From Psychrobacillus psychrotolerans (GTDB taxonomy: Bacteria; Bacillota; Bacilli; Bacillales_A; Planococcaceae), in assembly GCF_900115805.1 (NCBI RefSeq), contig NZ_FOXU01000002.1, positions 186,001 to 250,000 on the forward strand: a stretch of 64,000 nucleotides of DNA, given 5' to 3'. A program made the translations under genes and the position numbers. Shown here piece after piece: positions 26,297 to 36,047 of the stretch (positions within the stretch are counted from its first letter, which is position 1; every line of letters starts with the position of its first letter). The notes under the pieces were generated by a model, which was not told where the DNA came from, did no database searches, and worked only from the letters and a program-made list of their open reading frames with translations.

Positions 26297-27760
26297 CTAT
26301 TTGATAGACAAGTTCTCTCCAAAGATGGCAACATTCTGCCTCTCCACTATAAATTTTTGTCCATCCCATTTTAATACTGTTTGAACATATCCAATTGCAT
26401 CAGCATGGTATCTTCCTGCAATTTCTTGAAAAGCCATCAGTTCATACGTACCGTCCCTGGCAAAGTCGATCGGGTACAATCCACCAACAGGGTCAACCCA
26501 CCCCTCAATTGGTTCCTTTAAAATTCCATTTCCATCATAGATTTCCGATAAATATTCTTCTCCTTTATATGCTAAATCTAATACGTATTGCTTGTTTGGA
26601 TTAGAGCTAATTACTTTAACTTTGTAGTAATTTTCATAAAGCACTTGAAACTTGGAGGTTTCGTTAAAATCTTCTACGTCAAATACTTGTTGCATACTCC
26701 CATCCGTAAAAGAAAAGACATATGCATAAATTGTCCCTCCACTTCCTCCAGTATCAATAACAACTAAAATGTCATCCACTTGATCACCAGTAAAATCTCC
26801 AAGAAAAATGGTGGGGTTATACCCAACATTTTGATTTAAATAAATTCTTTCTAACGTATTTTCATGTTGATACAAAACGTTCAAAGTGATGTTCTGCCAA
26901 AAGGGGCTTCCTTCCGTTTTTTCTCCAGTTAAGTAAACAGTGTCCAAAAATCCATTCCCAGTTAAGTCCCCTCTAGAATACACAATAATTTCATCATTAT
27001 TATTCCTACTATTTTGCATATGCTCTAACACTTGCTTCCTCATATTTAACAAAGACTCGAGTGAAGGGTACGGCTCACTGAAAGATAGAGCCTTATCAAT
27101 AGAAATCATAAACTGCTCGAAATCCCCTGACTTCTTTTGAGCTTCCGCTAAATAATACCAATAGTAGGAGAAATCATTAGATTTTAGTAGTCTTTCATAA
27201 TAACTTTCTACCCTTTTAAAATAATATGGATATACATCCTTAGCTAAAACTAGTTGGTTTTCTTCAAAACGATATACATCTACTTTGTAGGCTTCGCCTG
27301 TATCATGTATCCATATCGCAAGTTCATATTGACCATCAGGACCGTATAGACCAGGCATGTCTTCTACTTCTAACTTACTATAAGCTATATTCGAAGTGGG
27401 CAATTGAATAATGCCTCCATCCATCCATTGTAGTAAATCTAACTTGGACCATTCGCTACCTATTTGCCAGCCAACAATAAGTGTATTCACCCAATTAGTT
27501 GTAATCGGTGCCGCCATTAAACTTGAAATACCATATCCACTTCCTTTTATATGTATTAAAGGTAGCCACTGGTTATCCACATTTTTTAAAATCACTAAGT
27601 AATTTTGATCTTTATACTTATAGGCACCAATTAATTCATTGATTTGGTCATTATCGATATCAGCCAACAACACCGCGGGACTATTAGGCAGTCCGGACAA
27701 CTCAAGGATAGATGCGGTGGGTGGTAGAAAATTTAACAACACATTAACAAAATCCTTCAC
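26297..27760 (-). CDS. FG-GAP/VCBS-like repeat protein, cytoplasmic, function unknown
   Basis: A 487-residue protein with a GTG start behind AAAGGGGTG. It has no signal peptide. The N-terminal third has LLADIDNDQINELI, the middle (about 190-250) a TPR-like stretch of helices with YYWYYLAEAQKKSGDFEQF, and the C-terminal half has VYSRGDLTGNGFLDTVYL and FLGDFTGDQVDDILVV, with DxDxDG-like calcium loops typical of FG-GAP/VCBS beta-propeller blades. Similar proteins are common in Bacillales without known role. It lies downstream of bpr but is separated by a terminator. Confidence 0.75.
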   Translation of the reverse strand: MKDFVNVLLNFLPPTASILELSGLPNSPAVLLADIDNDQINELIGAYKYKDQNYLVILKNVDNQWLPLIHIKGSGYGISSLMAAPITTNWVNTLIVGWQIGSEWSKLDLLQWMDGGIIQLPTSNIAYSKLEVEDMPGLYGPDGQYELAIWIHDTGEAYKVDVYRFEENQLVLAKDVYPYYFKRVESYYERLLKSNDFSYYWYYLAEAQKKSGDFEQFMISIDKALSFSEPYPSLESLLNMRKQVLEHMQNSRNNNDEIIVYSRGDLTGNGFLDTVYLTGEKTEGSPFWQNITLNVLYQHENTLERIYLNQNVGYNPTIFLGDFTGDQVDDILVVIDTGGSGGTIYAYVFSFTDGSMQQVFDVEDFNETSKFQVLYENYYKVKVISSNPNKQYVLDLAYKGEEYLSEIYDGNGILKEPIEGWVDPVGGLYPIDFARDGTYELMAFQEIAGRYHADAIGYVQTVLKWDGQKFIVERQNVAIFGENLSIK

Positions 27761-27841
27761 TTTTACACCCCTTTAAGCCATCATATGCAAAAGAAAAGTA
27801 AAACCTTCCATCAGTGAAAAGACAAGTATCTTTTACTAAGC

Positions 27842-27878
27842 AAAAAGATGCCAAAGAGGAACTTTCCCCTTTGGCACC
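27842..27878 (-). terminator. Terminator of bpr
   Basis: Minus strand: TGCCAAAG pairs with CTTTGGCA and is followed by TCTTTTTG. Confidence 0.82.
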
Positions 27879-27888
27879 TTTGCTAAAT

Positions 27889-30800
27889 TTATTCTTTTGA
27901 ATCTTGAACCGGTTCATCTTTCTTTACTTCTGTCTCAGTTTCTTGGGACTGTCCCGCAGGTGCAGGAACATTGACAAATAGTTTACCTGTCGCTTTTTGT
28001 CTTGTTTCATTTGCGAATTCATCTACCACTTTCACTTCGACAACTGCTCCATTCGCAACAGTATCCGCAGGCACTGTCCAATATCCAACGTAATGTCCAT
28101 TGCCTTGCTCCATCATAGGTAGCTCAGTTGCATTAGTCACTTGTCCTACATTAGTTAATGGCATATGGATCACAAACGAAGGTTTTAATCCAGGGCTGCT
28201 GTCAAATTCAATTTTAACGCTTCTACCTGTTGCCAAATAAAGATCATTTTCTGGCTTCAGATTTGTAATTTCTGGGGCATTATAGTCTGCTGTAACAGTG
28301 ACTTTTTTCTTTTCACTATTCCCCGCTTTGTCACTAGCCTCTACTAGAATTTCATTGACACCTTCATCTAGAAGAATCCGTTTAGAGTATTTTCCATTCG
28401 AAACCGCCGCAGCTTGACCGTTAACATGAACGAAATCTAGGTTCTCATCCGCAATAGTACCTTGTACTGTTACAGTTTCACGATTCGTTTTTTCTCCGTC
28501 AATCGGGCTATCGATAGTCAATACAGGTTTTAGTGTATCAAGAACAACAGTGGCAGGCTCAGATTGACCAGTTACTCGACCATCTAGTACTGAAACTGCT
28601 ACAAATTCATTTGATCCTTCCGTCAGTTCCGTTTCTATAGAGAATTTACCAGCCTCGTCAACAATTACTGAGCCTGCATCTTCTCCGTTTTGTGTTAACT
28701 CAATTGTAGTTGTTGGTGAAGCAGTTCCTTGTACAGTAAACTGCGTTTCATTTGTTACTAAACCAGTCTCTGGTGATGTAATAATTGGACCAACAACTTC
28801 ATAACTAACACGGGCACGAATCATATAATTCCCTTCTTCTGCTGGAGAAGGGGACCATGCTCCAGATACTCCTTGATAACTTCTTCCTGCATTTACTCCA
28901 TTTTCGTCTGTTGCAAGACCAGGTGTATTTGGATTTGCAAAAGTTTGAACGTACACCATGAAGAAGTCACCATTTACCGTAATATTATGTTCTGTAAGAT
29001 CTACTACAGTCCACTCACCATTACGAAGTGCTGTTGCATCTATAGGACCTGCTAGTTTTTTCCCTGGTGTACCATCTACCCCAGTAGCATCCCAAACTTC
29101 TACTGCAAATGCCGTTCCACCTGGGTTTGGCCATGCTGTATCCCAGAATCGGAAAACACCATCTGTCACAATCCCGTTCTCTTTCCCTTCAGGCATTGAC
29201 ATCTTCACAGCCCAAGCATTTCCTGCTGCATTGAAAGCGCGGGCATTTTCTGCTGTTCCGTCATCATATCCAATTTCTCCACCAGGATATGTGTAGAAGG
29301 GTTCTAGAGCCACATTTTGTGTAGTTGCATCAGGACCAATTGTAATTGAAACTTCTTGGCTATGGTACCCACGAGCAATTATCTTTATTGTGTAGTCTCC
29401 TTCGTAAGCAGTTAGAGAGTAATTACCAGATGCATCTGTTACTACTGGAGTTACGTTTGCATCTTCTACAAGGATAATCGTTGCTCCTTCAATTCCCTCT
29501 CCCGTCGATTGATCAGTGATTACGCCACTTATCGTATTTTCTTCAATTTCCGATAAAGTAAAGTTAGCAGTTGAAGTGCCATCTGCTTCGATCGTTACAG
29601 ATTTTTCTTCAGATTCAAATCCGTAAGACTCTGCTTTAGCTGTAAATGTCCCTGCGCCATGCATAAGCGAATACGTACCATCTGCCGGGTTCGAATAAAC
29701 CGAGCGACCAGATTCTAAGACGCTTACTTGAGCACCTAATGGTAGAAGTGTCGGATTAACAATTGTCTCTACTACTGGTGGTGCTATTTTAGTAGGCACT
29801 ATAGGTTTAATCGTTTTAGGGTCAATTGCTTCTTTCAAAGATTTTTTATCCGTTTCTTTATTATTATCTTTGTTTGCTTTATTTCCACTATTACCTGCTT
29901 TATTGCCGTTATTACCTTTATTTGCACCTTTTGATACTTTTCCTGTTTGAGAAGTATCCTGTAAAACAACATCATCTAAATACCAACCATTTTTTACAAC
30001 ACTTCCGTCTGAGAAAGCGTTAAAACCAATGTATACTCGCTGACCTGCATAGTCTGTCAAGTCAACCTCTGCGTCGATCCAACCATTAGATGTACCTTGG
30101 ATCATTAAAAGTTGTGTCCATTCAACTTGATCTGTAGAGATAAACACATGACCATAATCCCAAGCTCTTCCTGCTGAAGATTGTTCAAACTCGTGCCATT
30201 GTTTGAATTGTAGGTATGAGTTTCCTTCTGGTAAATCTACTGGAGGCATAACGAGTGTAGCATTCATAGAACTCTCATATGCTCCGTCTAAGTTAGTAGC
30301 GTACACTTTTTCTCCCGATGAAGCTCCATCAGGACCTACTGTTGGAATACCCCATTCCCAGCTATTCTTCTCCCCAAAAGAAGTCCAACCAACAGGTGTA
30401 GCTTCAAAATCTTGGGAATAACCAACTGTTATACCAGGGTTAACTTGGATTCCATATTCTTCACTAACTACCTCATTGTTACCGAAATCATTTATCGTCC
30501 ATTTGTACGTAAATGTTTCCCCTGTTATAACTTCTCCAGGTACTACTACAGTGTATTCACCATCCGTATAGTCTCCAGATGTGCGCCCCGCTTCAATTGA
30601 TTGCCATGCGCCGCTTCCATCTTTATAGTTTAAGTTAACTGATGAAACACTGATATTATCAGTAACTGATATTGTTAGAGGTAAAGCCATTCCCTCATAC
30701 GTCTCAGCCGGAGCAGTATGTTCAAATACTGGACCCTCTGTATCATCGCCTTCTTTTGAAACCTGTCCTTTTAATGTTCCAAGACCTGTAATAATAGATC

Positions 30801-32328
30801 CTACTGCTTCATATGCATCTACTAATCCATATCCGTATCCATGATTCGGAACTGCTGTATATACAGAATCTGTTAATGGGTTTGCTGTATTAAGCAGAAT
30901 CTCTTCCATCTCATTCACAGTTATGTCAGCATCCACTTGTCTAAGCAAAGCTGCTACACCGGCTACTGCTGGTCCTGCCATCGATGTACCATTCCATCCA
31001 CCTTCATAAACCCCACCTGGTACAGATGAACGAATATTTACACCAGGTGCAGAGACATCTGGTTTAATCTCTGCATACGGAGAAGGTCCACGTAACGAGA
31101 AATTTGCTACTGCATTATTAATATCAGTCGCTCCTGTTGCAAATGATTCTGGATAGTTTGCAGGTGCTGCTACAGAACCTGCTCCACCAGGATTTGTTAG
31201 AGTAGTATTACCCGCAGAAAATTCCGGGAAAATTTCTGCTGCACGCCAATTGATCACGACATCACGGTACCATTCATCAAGTCCTGCTCCGCCACCCCAT
31301 GAGTTATTCACTACATCTGGAGCCATATCCACTCGTGTATTGCCTGCTGCATCTGTTGGAGCTAGAATCCACTCCGCTGCTTCGAGTAAATCAGTATCTG
31401 ATCCACCACTTGCAGTAAATGCTTTAACAGCGATATATTTTGCTCCTGGAGCTACCCCAATTTGGTTCGCACCATTAGGTTCACTACCAACCATAGTTCC
31501 TGTCACATGAGTCCCATGCCCTTGGTCATCATATGGAGTAGCGCGACCTGCTGTTGCATCAAACCAGTTGAAGTCATGAGAAACTGCTCCACTTGCCTTG
31601 TTGAAGCCACGATATTTTTCTTTCAACGCAGGATGGTCCCATTGCACACCTGTATCAATACTAGCTACAACAGTTCCTGCTCCGTCTATGCCCATCTCCC
31701 AAACTTCTGGAGCTTTAACACGCTCTACATTCCACTCTATATTAGCCGTTTCTGCCTTTGGAACGACTGCGTTCTCTGTTTTTGTAGTAAATAACTGACG
31801 AGTTTCATTTGGTAAGATTTTTTCTACTTCTTGGAATGTAGCCAATTTTTCAGCAACTTCCTGAGTTGCTGTAACAGACATTCCGTTTACTATATAGTAT
31901 GACTCAACATCCTTTGCATTTCCCTTAGCAACTTCTTGCTCCAGAAATTCTGTAACAGTTTGCTGAGATTCTAAGGAAGTAGACTTCAATTCTGATACAA
32001 CTGCCGATCGTTGAATAAGCTTGGTATTATGTGATGATAAATTTGCTTTTTCCGCTCTTTCCTTAGCTTCCCTAGCAACTTGTAAAGAATCTGATTTTTC
32101 CTTGAATTTTATTAGAAATGTAACTTTGTCATCGCTTTTGAAACTTTCAAGTAATCGACTGTTTAGCTTGTCCTTCGCAGAAATAGAATTGGAATTTGAA
32201 TCCCTGAACGATTGATGAAGTTTGCTTGCCGTTTCAGCACTAACTACATTTGGTGCAACAAGTGAAAACGTCATTAGTACACTAGCAACAACACTAAGAA
32301 CTTTAGTTTGACTCTTTTTCTTCCTCAA
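27889..32328 (-). CDS. bpr: Bacillopeptidase F, secreted multidomain subtilisin-type protease
   Basis: A 1479-residue precursor similar along its whole length to B. subtilis Bpr. In order: signal peptide (to about 33), I9-type propeptide inhibitor (about 70-195, ending EVEKILPNETRQLF), S8 catalytic domain with Asp in VASIDTGVQWDHP, His in GHGTHVTGTMVG and Ser in NGTSMAGPAVAG, a MAM/jelly-roll-like domain (VGYSQDFEATPVGW), a Lys/Asn-rich linker, two carboxypeptidase-regulatory-like beta domains, a domain with GYDDGTAENA, and Ig-like repeats near the C-terminus. The family is processed C-terminally. I chose TTG 32328: GGAGG is 7 bases upstream and the resulting RKKKS start matches B. subtilis; ATG 32334 is only one base from GGAGG. 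Confidence 0.95.
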   Translation of the reverse strand: MRKKKSQTKVLSVVASVLMTFSLVAPNVVSAETASKLHQSFRDSNSNSISAKDKLNSRLLESFKSDDKVTFLIKFKEKSDSLQVAREAKERAEKANLSSHNTKLIQRSAVVSELKSTSLESQQTVTEFLEQEVAKGNAKDVESYYIVNGMSVTATQEVAEKLATFQEVEKILPNETRQLFTTKTENAVVPKAETANIEWNVERVKAPEVWEMGIDGAGTVVASIDTGVQWDHPALKEKYRGFNKASGAVSHDFNWFDATAGRATPYDDQGHGTHVTGTMVGSEPNGANQIGVAPGAKYIAVKAFTASGGSDTDLLEAAEWILAPTDAAGNTRVDMAPDVVNNSWGGGAGLDEWYRDVVINWRAAEIFPEFSAGNTTLTNPGGAGSVAAPANYPESFATGATDINNAVANFSLRGPSPYAEIKPDVSAPGVNIRSSVPGGVYEGGWNGTSMAGPAVAGVAALLRQVDADITVNEMEEILLNTANPLTDSVYTAVPNHGYGYGLVDAYEAVGSIITGLGTLKGQVSKEGDDTEGPVFEHTAPAETYEGMALPLTISVTDNISVSSVNLNYKDGSGAWQSIEAGRTSGDYTDGEYTVVVPGEVITGETFTYKWTINDFGNNEVVSEEYGIQVNPGITVGYSQDFEATPVGWTSFGEKNSWEWGIPTVGPDGASSGEKVYATNLDGAYESSMNATLVMPPVDLPEGNSYLQFKQWHEFEQSSAGRAWDYGHVFISTDQVEWTQLLMIQGTSNGWIDAEVDLTDYAGQRVYIGFNAFSDGSVVKNGWYLDDVVLQDTSQTGKVSKGANKGNNGNKAGNSGNKANKDNNKETDKKSLKEAIDPKTIKPIVPTKIAPPVVETIVNPTLLPLGAQVSVLESGRSVYSNPADGTYSLMHGAGTFTAKAESYGFESEEKSVTIEADGTSTANFTLSEIEENTISGVITDQSTGEGIEGATIILVEDANVTPVVTDASGNYSLTAYEGDYTIKIIARGYHSQEVSITIGPDATTQNVALEPFYTYPGGEIGYDDGTAENARAFNAAGNAWAVKMSMPEGKENGIVTDGVFRFWDTAWPNPGGTAFAVEVWDATGVDGTPGKKLAGPIDATALRNGEWTVVDLTEHNITVNGDFFMVYVQTFANPNTPGLATDENGVNAGRSYQGVSGAWSPSPAEEGNYMIRARVSYEVVGPIITSPETGLVTNETQFTVQGTASPTTTIELTQNGEDAGSVIVDEAGKFSIETELTEGSNEFVAVSVLDGRVTGQSEPATVVLDTLKPVLTIDSPIDGEKTNRETVTVQGTIADENLDFVHVNGQAAAVSNGKYSKRILLDEGVNEILVEASDKAGNSEKKKVTVTADYNAPEITNLKPENDLYLATGRSVKIEFDSSPGLKPSFVIHMPLTNVGQVTNATELPMMEQGNGHYVGYWTVPADTVANGAVVEVKVVDEFANETRQKATGKLFVNVPAPAGQSQETETEVKKDEPVQDSKE

Positions 32329-32334
32329 CTTCAT

Positions 32335-33028
32335 TCCTCCCTGAATTTTATTAAGATTTTTTTACCAACTGAACTAACAAAAGCCCACAAAAAAACACCC
32401 TCTCCTCCTTCCCAATAAATTTTGGTAAATAGAATCAATGGTGACAATATAAATTTCTCTTGGTGTATATACAACAATAAAGTAATACAAACTTAAATAA
32501 TGTCGAATTCTGACATAAATAATCCGAATATTGCAAAATGATAAAAATAAACTATTTTTAGTATTTTTTCACTAGGCTAATAGTAATTACTTTGCAAGTT
32601 TAATATTCTAAAAAACACTTTTATAATCCACTTTTAACCATATGGCGATTGAATTGGTAACTTTTTGTTTTTTTACGCCACTTTTTTTTCATTTTAAATA
32701 AATAAACAATTGTACCCGGTCGCAAAAAATGGGCAAGTCCCCTCATTTCTAACATTGTTTAATAATAGGTCTTTATTATCATTATTATTTTATATAACCG
32801 TCATTTAAACCAACATCTACAGTGTTTTTCGTTTTTTATTGAATACATTTAATTTGAAAGTACAATATACTCATAAACCACTATAAACTAGTAGTCCTTA
32901 AGTTATAACACTAATTAAAGTTGCCAAATTGTCGAATAACTATGAGGTTATTTCAGCTCAAAATGAACGATATTATTCTATTAAATTTATTGGTATGGTT
33001 AAGGAAGATGATATTAAATGGAGGAGTT
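32335..33028. other. Gene-free AT-rich region between bpr and the SLAP-like gene
   Basis: About 690 bases of very AT-rich DNA, presumably holding the bpr promoter on the minus strand and the next gene's promoter on the plus strand. Long T- and A-runs are frequent (for example near 32670 and 32780). I see no convincing gene, hairpin or repeat in it. Confidence 0.5.
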
Positions 33029-33034
33029 TTGAAT

Positions 33035-33421
33035 TTGCAAAGTTTACAATTTGAGGCATCATGGGAGAAGGCCATTGCTATCAATGATAGAAAACTGATA
33101 ACCGATATTTTTCAAGTTAGCAGTAAAATAGGTGAAGAGAGTATACAATTGGTACCCATTTGGGAAGCCATGAATTATAAAGGTGAGGTATTGATCACTG
33201 TTCTTATTCACAACTTTACAGATACACCACATACTTTTCGACATCAAAAACTTACCTACCAGGAAAACGAAACAGTTGTTGCAGAACATATTTTCACTAT
33301 TCCTCAGGTAGTTATTAAACCAAGAAACAGCATGCCTTGGACATTTATCTTTCCTATTGAAAGTTTACTACTGAAAAAAATCCATGGAAATGGAAAGTTA
33401 GAATGTAAACTAAACGATTGA
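33035..33421 (+). CDS. SLAP-domain-like protein
   Basis: A protein of about 128 residues. LQFEASWEKAIAINDRKLI at the start, VPIWEAMNYKGEVLITVLIH in the middle and PQVVIKPRNSMPWTFIFP at the end resemble the SLAP domain found in Bacillales next to accessory Sec/S-layer assembly genes. There is no signal peptide or membrane helix. GGAGGAG at 33020-33026 decides the start; TTG 33035 (10 bases away) or TTG 33029 (4 bases) are possible, ATG 33008 lies before it. No Sec genes are adjacent, so the role is unknown. Confidence 0.6.
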   Translation: MQSLQFEASWEKAIAINDRKLITDIFQVSSKIGEESIQLVPIWEAMNYKGEVLITVLIHNFTDTPHTFRHQKLTYQENETVVAEHIFTIPQVVIKPRNSMPWTFIFPIESLLLKKIHGNGKLECKLND

Positions 33422-33438
33422 GTATATTAAAAAATAGC

Positions 33439-33472
33439 GAAACGCCTAACGAATTGTACGTTAGGCGTTTTC
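33439..33472. terminator. Bidirectional terminator between SLAP-like and MFS genes
   Basis: AAACGCCTAACG pairs with CGTTAGGCGTTT around a 7-base loop; convergent genes on both sides. Confidence 0.88.
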
Positions 33473-33498
33473 TAGTTAATGCTTTTTGTAACAAAAAC

Positions 33499-34689
33499 TT
33501 ATACTATCTTCATCAATTCTCTATCTTTTCTTCCGTGTAATAAATAGTAAACGGGAATACAAATAACAATCACCGCAACCATTGCTACAAAGATTGTACG
33601 GTATCCAGTGTTAGGTACAATAAAACCTAAAATATATGGTCCTACCCCTAAACCAATATCAAATAAAATAAAATAAGTTGCAGTAGCCAAACCAAAACGA
33701 TGGGGCTCTGTTACTTTAACCGCTATTGTTTGCGCCACAGAATTAAAGTTACCATAACCAATACCTATAAATGCGGCTGCAAGGAGTAACATCCACCCTG
33801 CTGAAGCCTGGCTAAACAACAGCATGCCAATAGCAAATAGAACAATACATGGGTATACGATTATGTTCGCACCTTTAGTATCCATTAGTTTACCTGTAAA
33901 GGGACGAGAAATAATTATAACAATTGCATACACTAAAAAGAAATAACTAGCAACACTAACTAGATTAATGGACTCTGCATAGAATGACAAAAATGTCATA
34001 ACCCCCGAATAACTAAACCCAATAATTAATGCCACAAATGAAATAGGCACTGCCTTCGGTTCTATAAATTGAGATAAAATGGAGCTTTTAACTTCTGTTT
34101 TCTCTGGTTGTTTAATTGGAGCTAATTTTAGTTTCACAGCTGCCAAAAATAATATACAGAGGATAGACAAAGCAAGGTTCATCGTGAACATGATTGTGAA
34201 TCCATTTTCCATCTTCAATAGTAGAATCCCTATAAAAGGACCAATCGCAGTAGCTAGTACAGCGCTTAGACTAAAATAGCCAATTCCTTCTCCTTTACGG
34301 GCTCTCGGCAATATATGAGCCACAATGGTACCGGTAGCTGTACCTATAATTCCAACGGCAACCCCTTGTGCTAAACGGTTAACTAATAGTAGCGGGATAC
34401 TGTTTGCTAAAAAGTAAAATAAGGAAGTAATAGTAAAGAAAGATAGACCTACCCACAATATATTAGTCGGTCCTTTTATTCCGATGAAACGTCCAGCACC
34501 AAGTCTCCCTATTAATGAACCTATAATAAAAATACTAGATACTAAGCCTGCCGTACTGGTGGATGCCTCAAATTCCGATTTTGCATAAGATGCGATTGTT
34601 ACAAGTAGTAAAAAATATACTAATGTCGCTAAAAAATTTATAGTTGAAACGATTATAAAATCCTTTGTCCAAAGTTTTTCCTTGTTCAT
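33499..34689 (-). CDS. MFS transporter, probable drug exporter
   Basis: A 396-residue major facilitator with about 12 hydrophobic segments, a loop GRLGAGRFIGIKGP in the first half (motif A-like) and RPFTGKLMDTKGANI in the second half. NRLAQGVAVGIIGTATGTI resembles the proline/glycine-poor motif C region of exporters of the YfcJ/YhhS type. It is 9 bases downstream of a MarR-family regulator, which suggests repression by MarR and induction by a toxic compound. Substrate unknown. Confidence 0.88.
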   Translation of the reverse strand: MNKEKLWTKDFIIVSTINFLATLVYFLLLVTIASYAKSEFEASTSTAGLVSSIFIIGSLIGRLGAGRFIGIKGPTNILWVGLSFFTITSLFYFLANSIPLLLVNRLAQGVAVGIIGTATGTIVAHILPRARKGEGIGYFSLSAVLATAIGPFIGILLLKMENGFTIMFTMNLALSILCILFLAAVKLKLAPIKQPEKTEVKSSILSQFIEPKAVPISFVALIIGFSYSGVMTFLSFYAESINLVSVASYFFLVYAIVIIISRPFTGKLMDTKGANIIVYPCIVLFAIGMLLFSQASAGWMLLLAAAFIGIGYGNFNSVAQTIAVKVTEPHRFGLATATYFILFDIGLGVGPYILGFIVPNTGYRTIFVAMVAVIVICIPVYYLLHGRKDRELMKIV

Positions 34690-34698
34690 AAACTACCA

Positions 34699-35127
34699 CT
34701 ACTTCCTAAAATTTTGCTGCAATTTTTCTAATACCTTTTCCACTACCTCACACTCTTCCTCCGTGATATCTACTAAAAGGGAAGCTTGAAAAGCATGTAC
34801 TACTTTCTTTAATTGCTGATATTTAACTATGCCTTCCTCTGTTAAATGCATCACTTTTTTTCGTTTATCGGTACCGTAAACAACATATATTAGATGTTGG
34901 TCAATAAGTTTCTGAGCAAGCGCTGTTACAGATGGCTTCTCGACACTCCAGTAGAGGGCGATTTCTGAATTTGTCGCAGGTCCAACCTCAGAAATATATC
35001 TTATTAATCCCCATTGGGCTTCCGACATTTGATATGGGCCTAACACTTGCTGTAAACCATTCGCATAGGGTCTTTGCAGTATTTTAAATTTAGCAAACAT
35101 CGAGTTCAGATGAGTATCCTCCTTCAT
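34699..35127 (-). CDS. MarR-family transcriptional regulator
   Basis: A 142-residue winged-helix regulator. MSEAQWGLIRYISEVGP and NSEIALYWSVEKPSVTALAQ form the DNA-binding helices, and VYGTDKRKKVMHLTEEG is the beta-wing. It is first in a MarR-MFS operon. The start is odd: a perfect TATAAT ends directly before ATG 35127 and the strong AAGGAGG lies inside the frame just after it, so the mRNA may begin at or after this ATG. Translation would then start at CTG 35109 (8 bases after GGAGG) or ATG 35100. A palindrome for autoregulation lies upstream. Confidence 0.85.
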   Translation of the reverse strand: MKEDTHLNSMFAKFKILQRPYANGLQQVLGPYQMSEAQWGLIRYISEVGPATNSEIALYWSVEKPSVTALAQKLIDQHLIYVVYGTDKRKKVMHLTEEGIVKYQQLKKVVHAFQASLLVDITEEECEVVEKVLEKLQQNFRK

Positions 35128-35157
35128 ATTATAAAACTAGTTAGTTAGCCTAATTAA
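35128..35157 (-). promoter_or_regulatory. MarR operator and -10 region
   Basis: TTAGTTAGCCTAATTAA (35141-35157) is a palindrome with one mismatch, typical in size for MarR sites. On the minus strand TATAAT follows it (35133-35128), so the operator lies in the promoter spacer. Confidence 0.5.
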
Positions 35158-35223
35158 TTAAATATCATTTTACTGCATTTGTAAAGTATTTAATAATTCA
35201 TTCAACAGCTGGTCGATTCATAT

Positions 35224-35258
35224 AAAAAACACTCTCACCATCATTGGCAAGAGTGTTA
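35224..35258 (-). terminator. Terminator of the flavin reductase gene
   Basis: Minus strand: ACTCTTGCCA pairs with TGGTGAGAGT (two wobble pairs) around ATGA, followed by TTTTTT. It is homologous to the terminator at 37212-37245. Confidence 0.85.
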
Positions 35259-35280
35259 TTACAGTACATAAGGAAATTCA

Positions 35281-35886
35281 CTATTTAGGTCTTTCAAGAG
35301 AAAATATTTTACCAATTGTCGCATAGTTAGTTCCTGCTAAACGACTGACAGCATTTAAACTTTTGGGATCTACCTTTCCATCTTCATATATTCCTTCATC
35401 AATATGAAACTGAACTACTTCCCCTATGAATAAATCACTACTAGGTTCTTCTCCACCTAGAGGAATTGCTTGTATTAGCCTGCACTCCATTCGAACCTTT
35501 GCTTCCATTATGCCCGGTACCTTAACATTATCGCTTGCTACCAAAGTTAGATTCGCTAATTCAATTTCACTTTCTGAAGCAGGCAATGAAGCTGCTGTTT
35601 CATTGATTTTCGCTACATTCTCATCATCGACAATATGGACAACAAATTGTTGGTTATCATAAATATTGCGAGCAGTATCTTTTACTCGACCACTTGGTCT
35701 TTGGATAGCTAATGACACCATCGGCGGGTTGGACGAAACAATATTGAAATAACTAAATGGTGCTCCATTAACAATTCCACCACCAGATTGTGTAGTAACG
35801 AAAGCAATGGGCCTAGGAATAATAGAACCTATTAAAAGTTTATAATTCTCTCGCTCACTATTTTGTTTGGGATCAATCGAAATCAA
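35281..35886 (-). CDS. Flavin reductase-like FMN-binding protein
   Basis: A protein of about 201 residues of the flavin reductase-like (split-barrel FMN-binding) family. LLIGSIIPRPIAFVTTQ and NGAPFSYFNIVSSNPPMVSLAI are the conserved flavin-binding segments, and FIGEVVQFHI lies near the end. Family members bind FMN and act as NAD(P)H:flavin reductases or partners of monooxygenases. The TTG at 35886 sits 9 bases from GAGGAG; the TTG at 35895 would abut it. It lies close to an NADPH-FMN reductase gene on the same strand, but its own terminator and a 160-base gap make it a separate unit. Confidence 0.85.
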   Translation of the reverse strand: MISIDPKQNSERENYKLLIGSIIPRPIAFVTTQSGGGIVNGAPFSYFNIVSSNPPMVSLAIQRPSGRVKDTARNIYDNQQFVVHIVDDENVAKINETAASLPASESEIELANLTLVASDNVKVPGIMEAKVRMECRLIQAIPLGGEEPSSDLFIGEVVQFHIDEGIYEDGKVDPKSLNAVSRLAGTNYATIGKIFSLERPK

Positions 35887-36047
35887 TAGTTTCAACTCCT
35901 CTATTAGCTGGTTGCAAGCACTTAATGGGAATAAGTTCTGAGCAAAACTTTCAATCTATTTGATATCGTTTTGCACAAAATTTATTTGGTAAATTATAAA
36001 ATGCACATGCGAACATGTACATTTTATGATTTATCGTTTTACAATAA

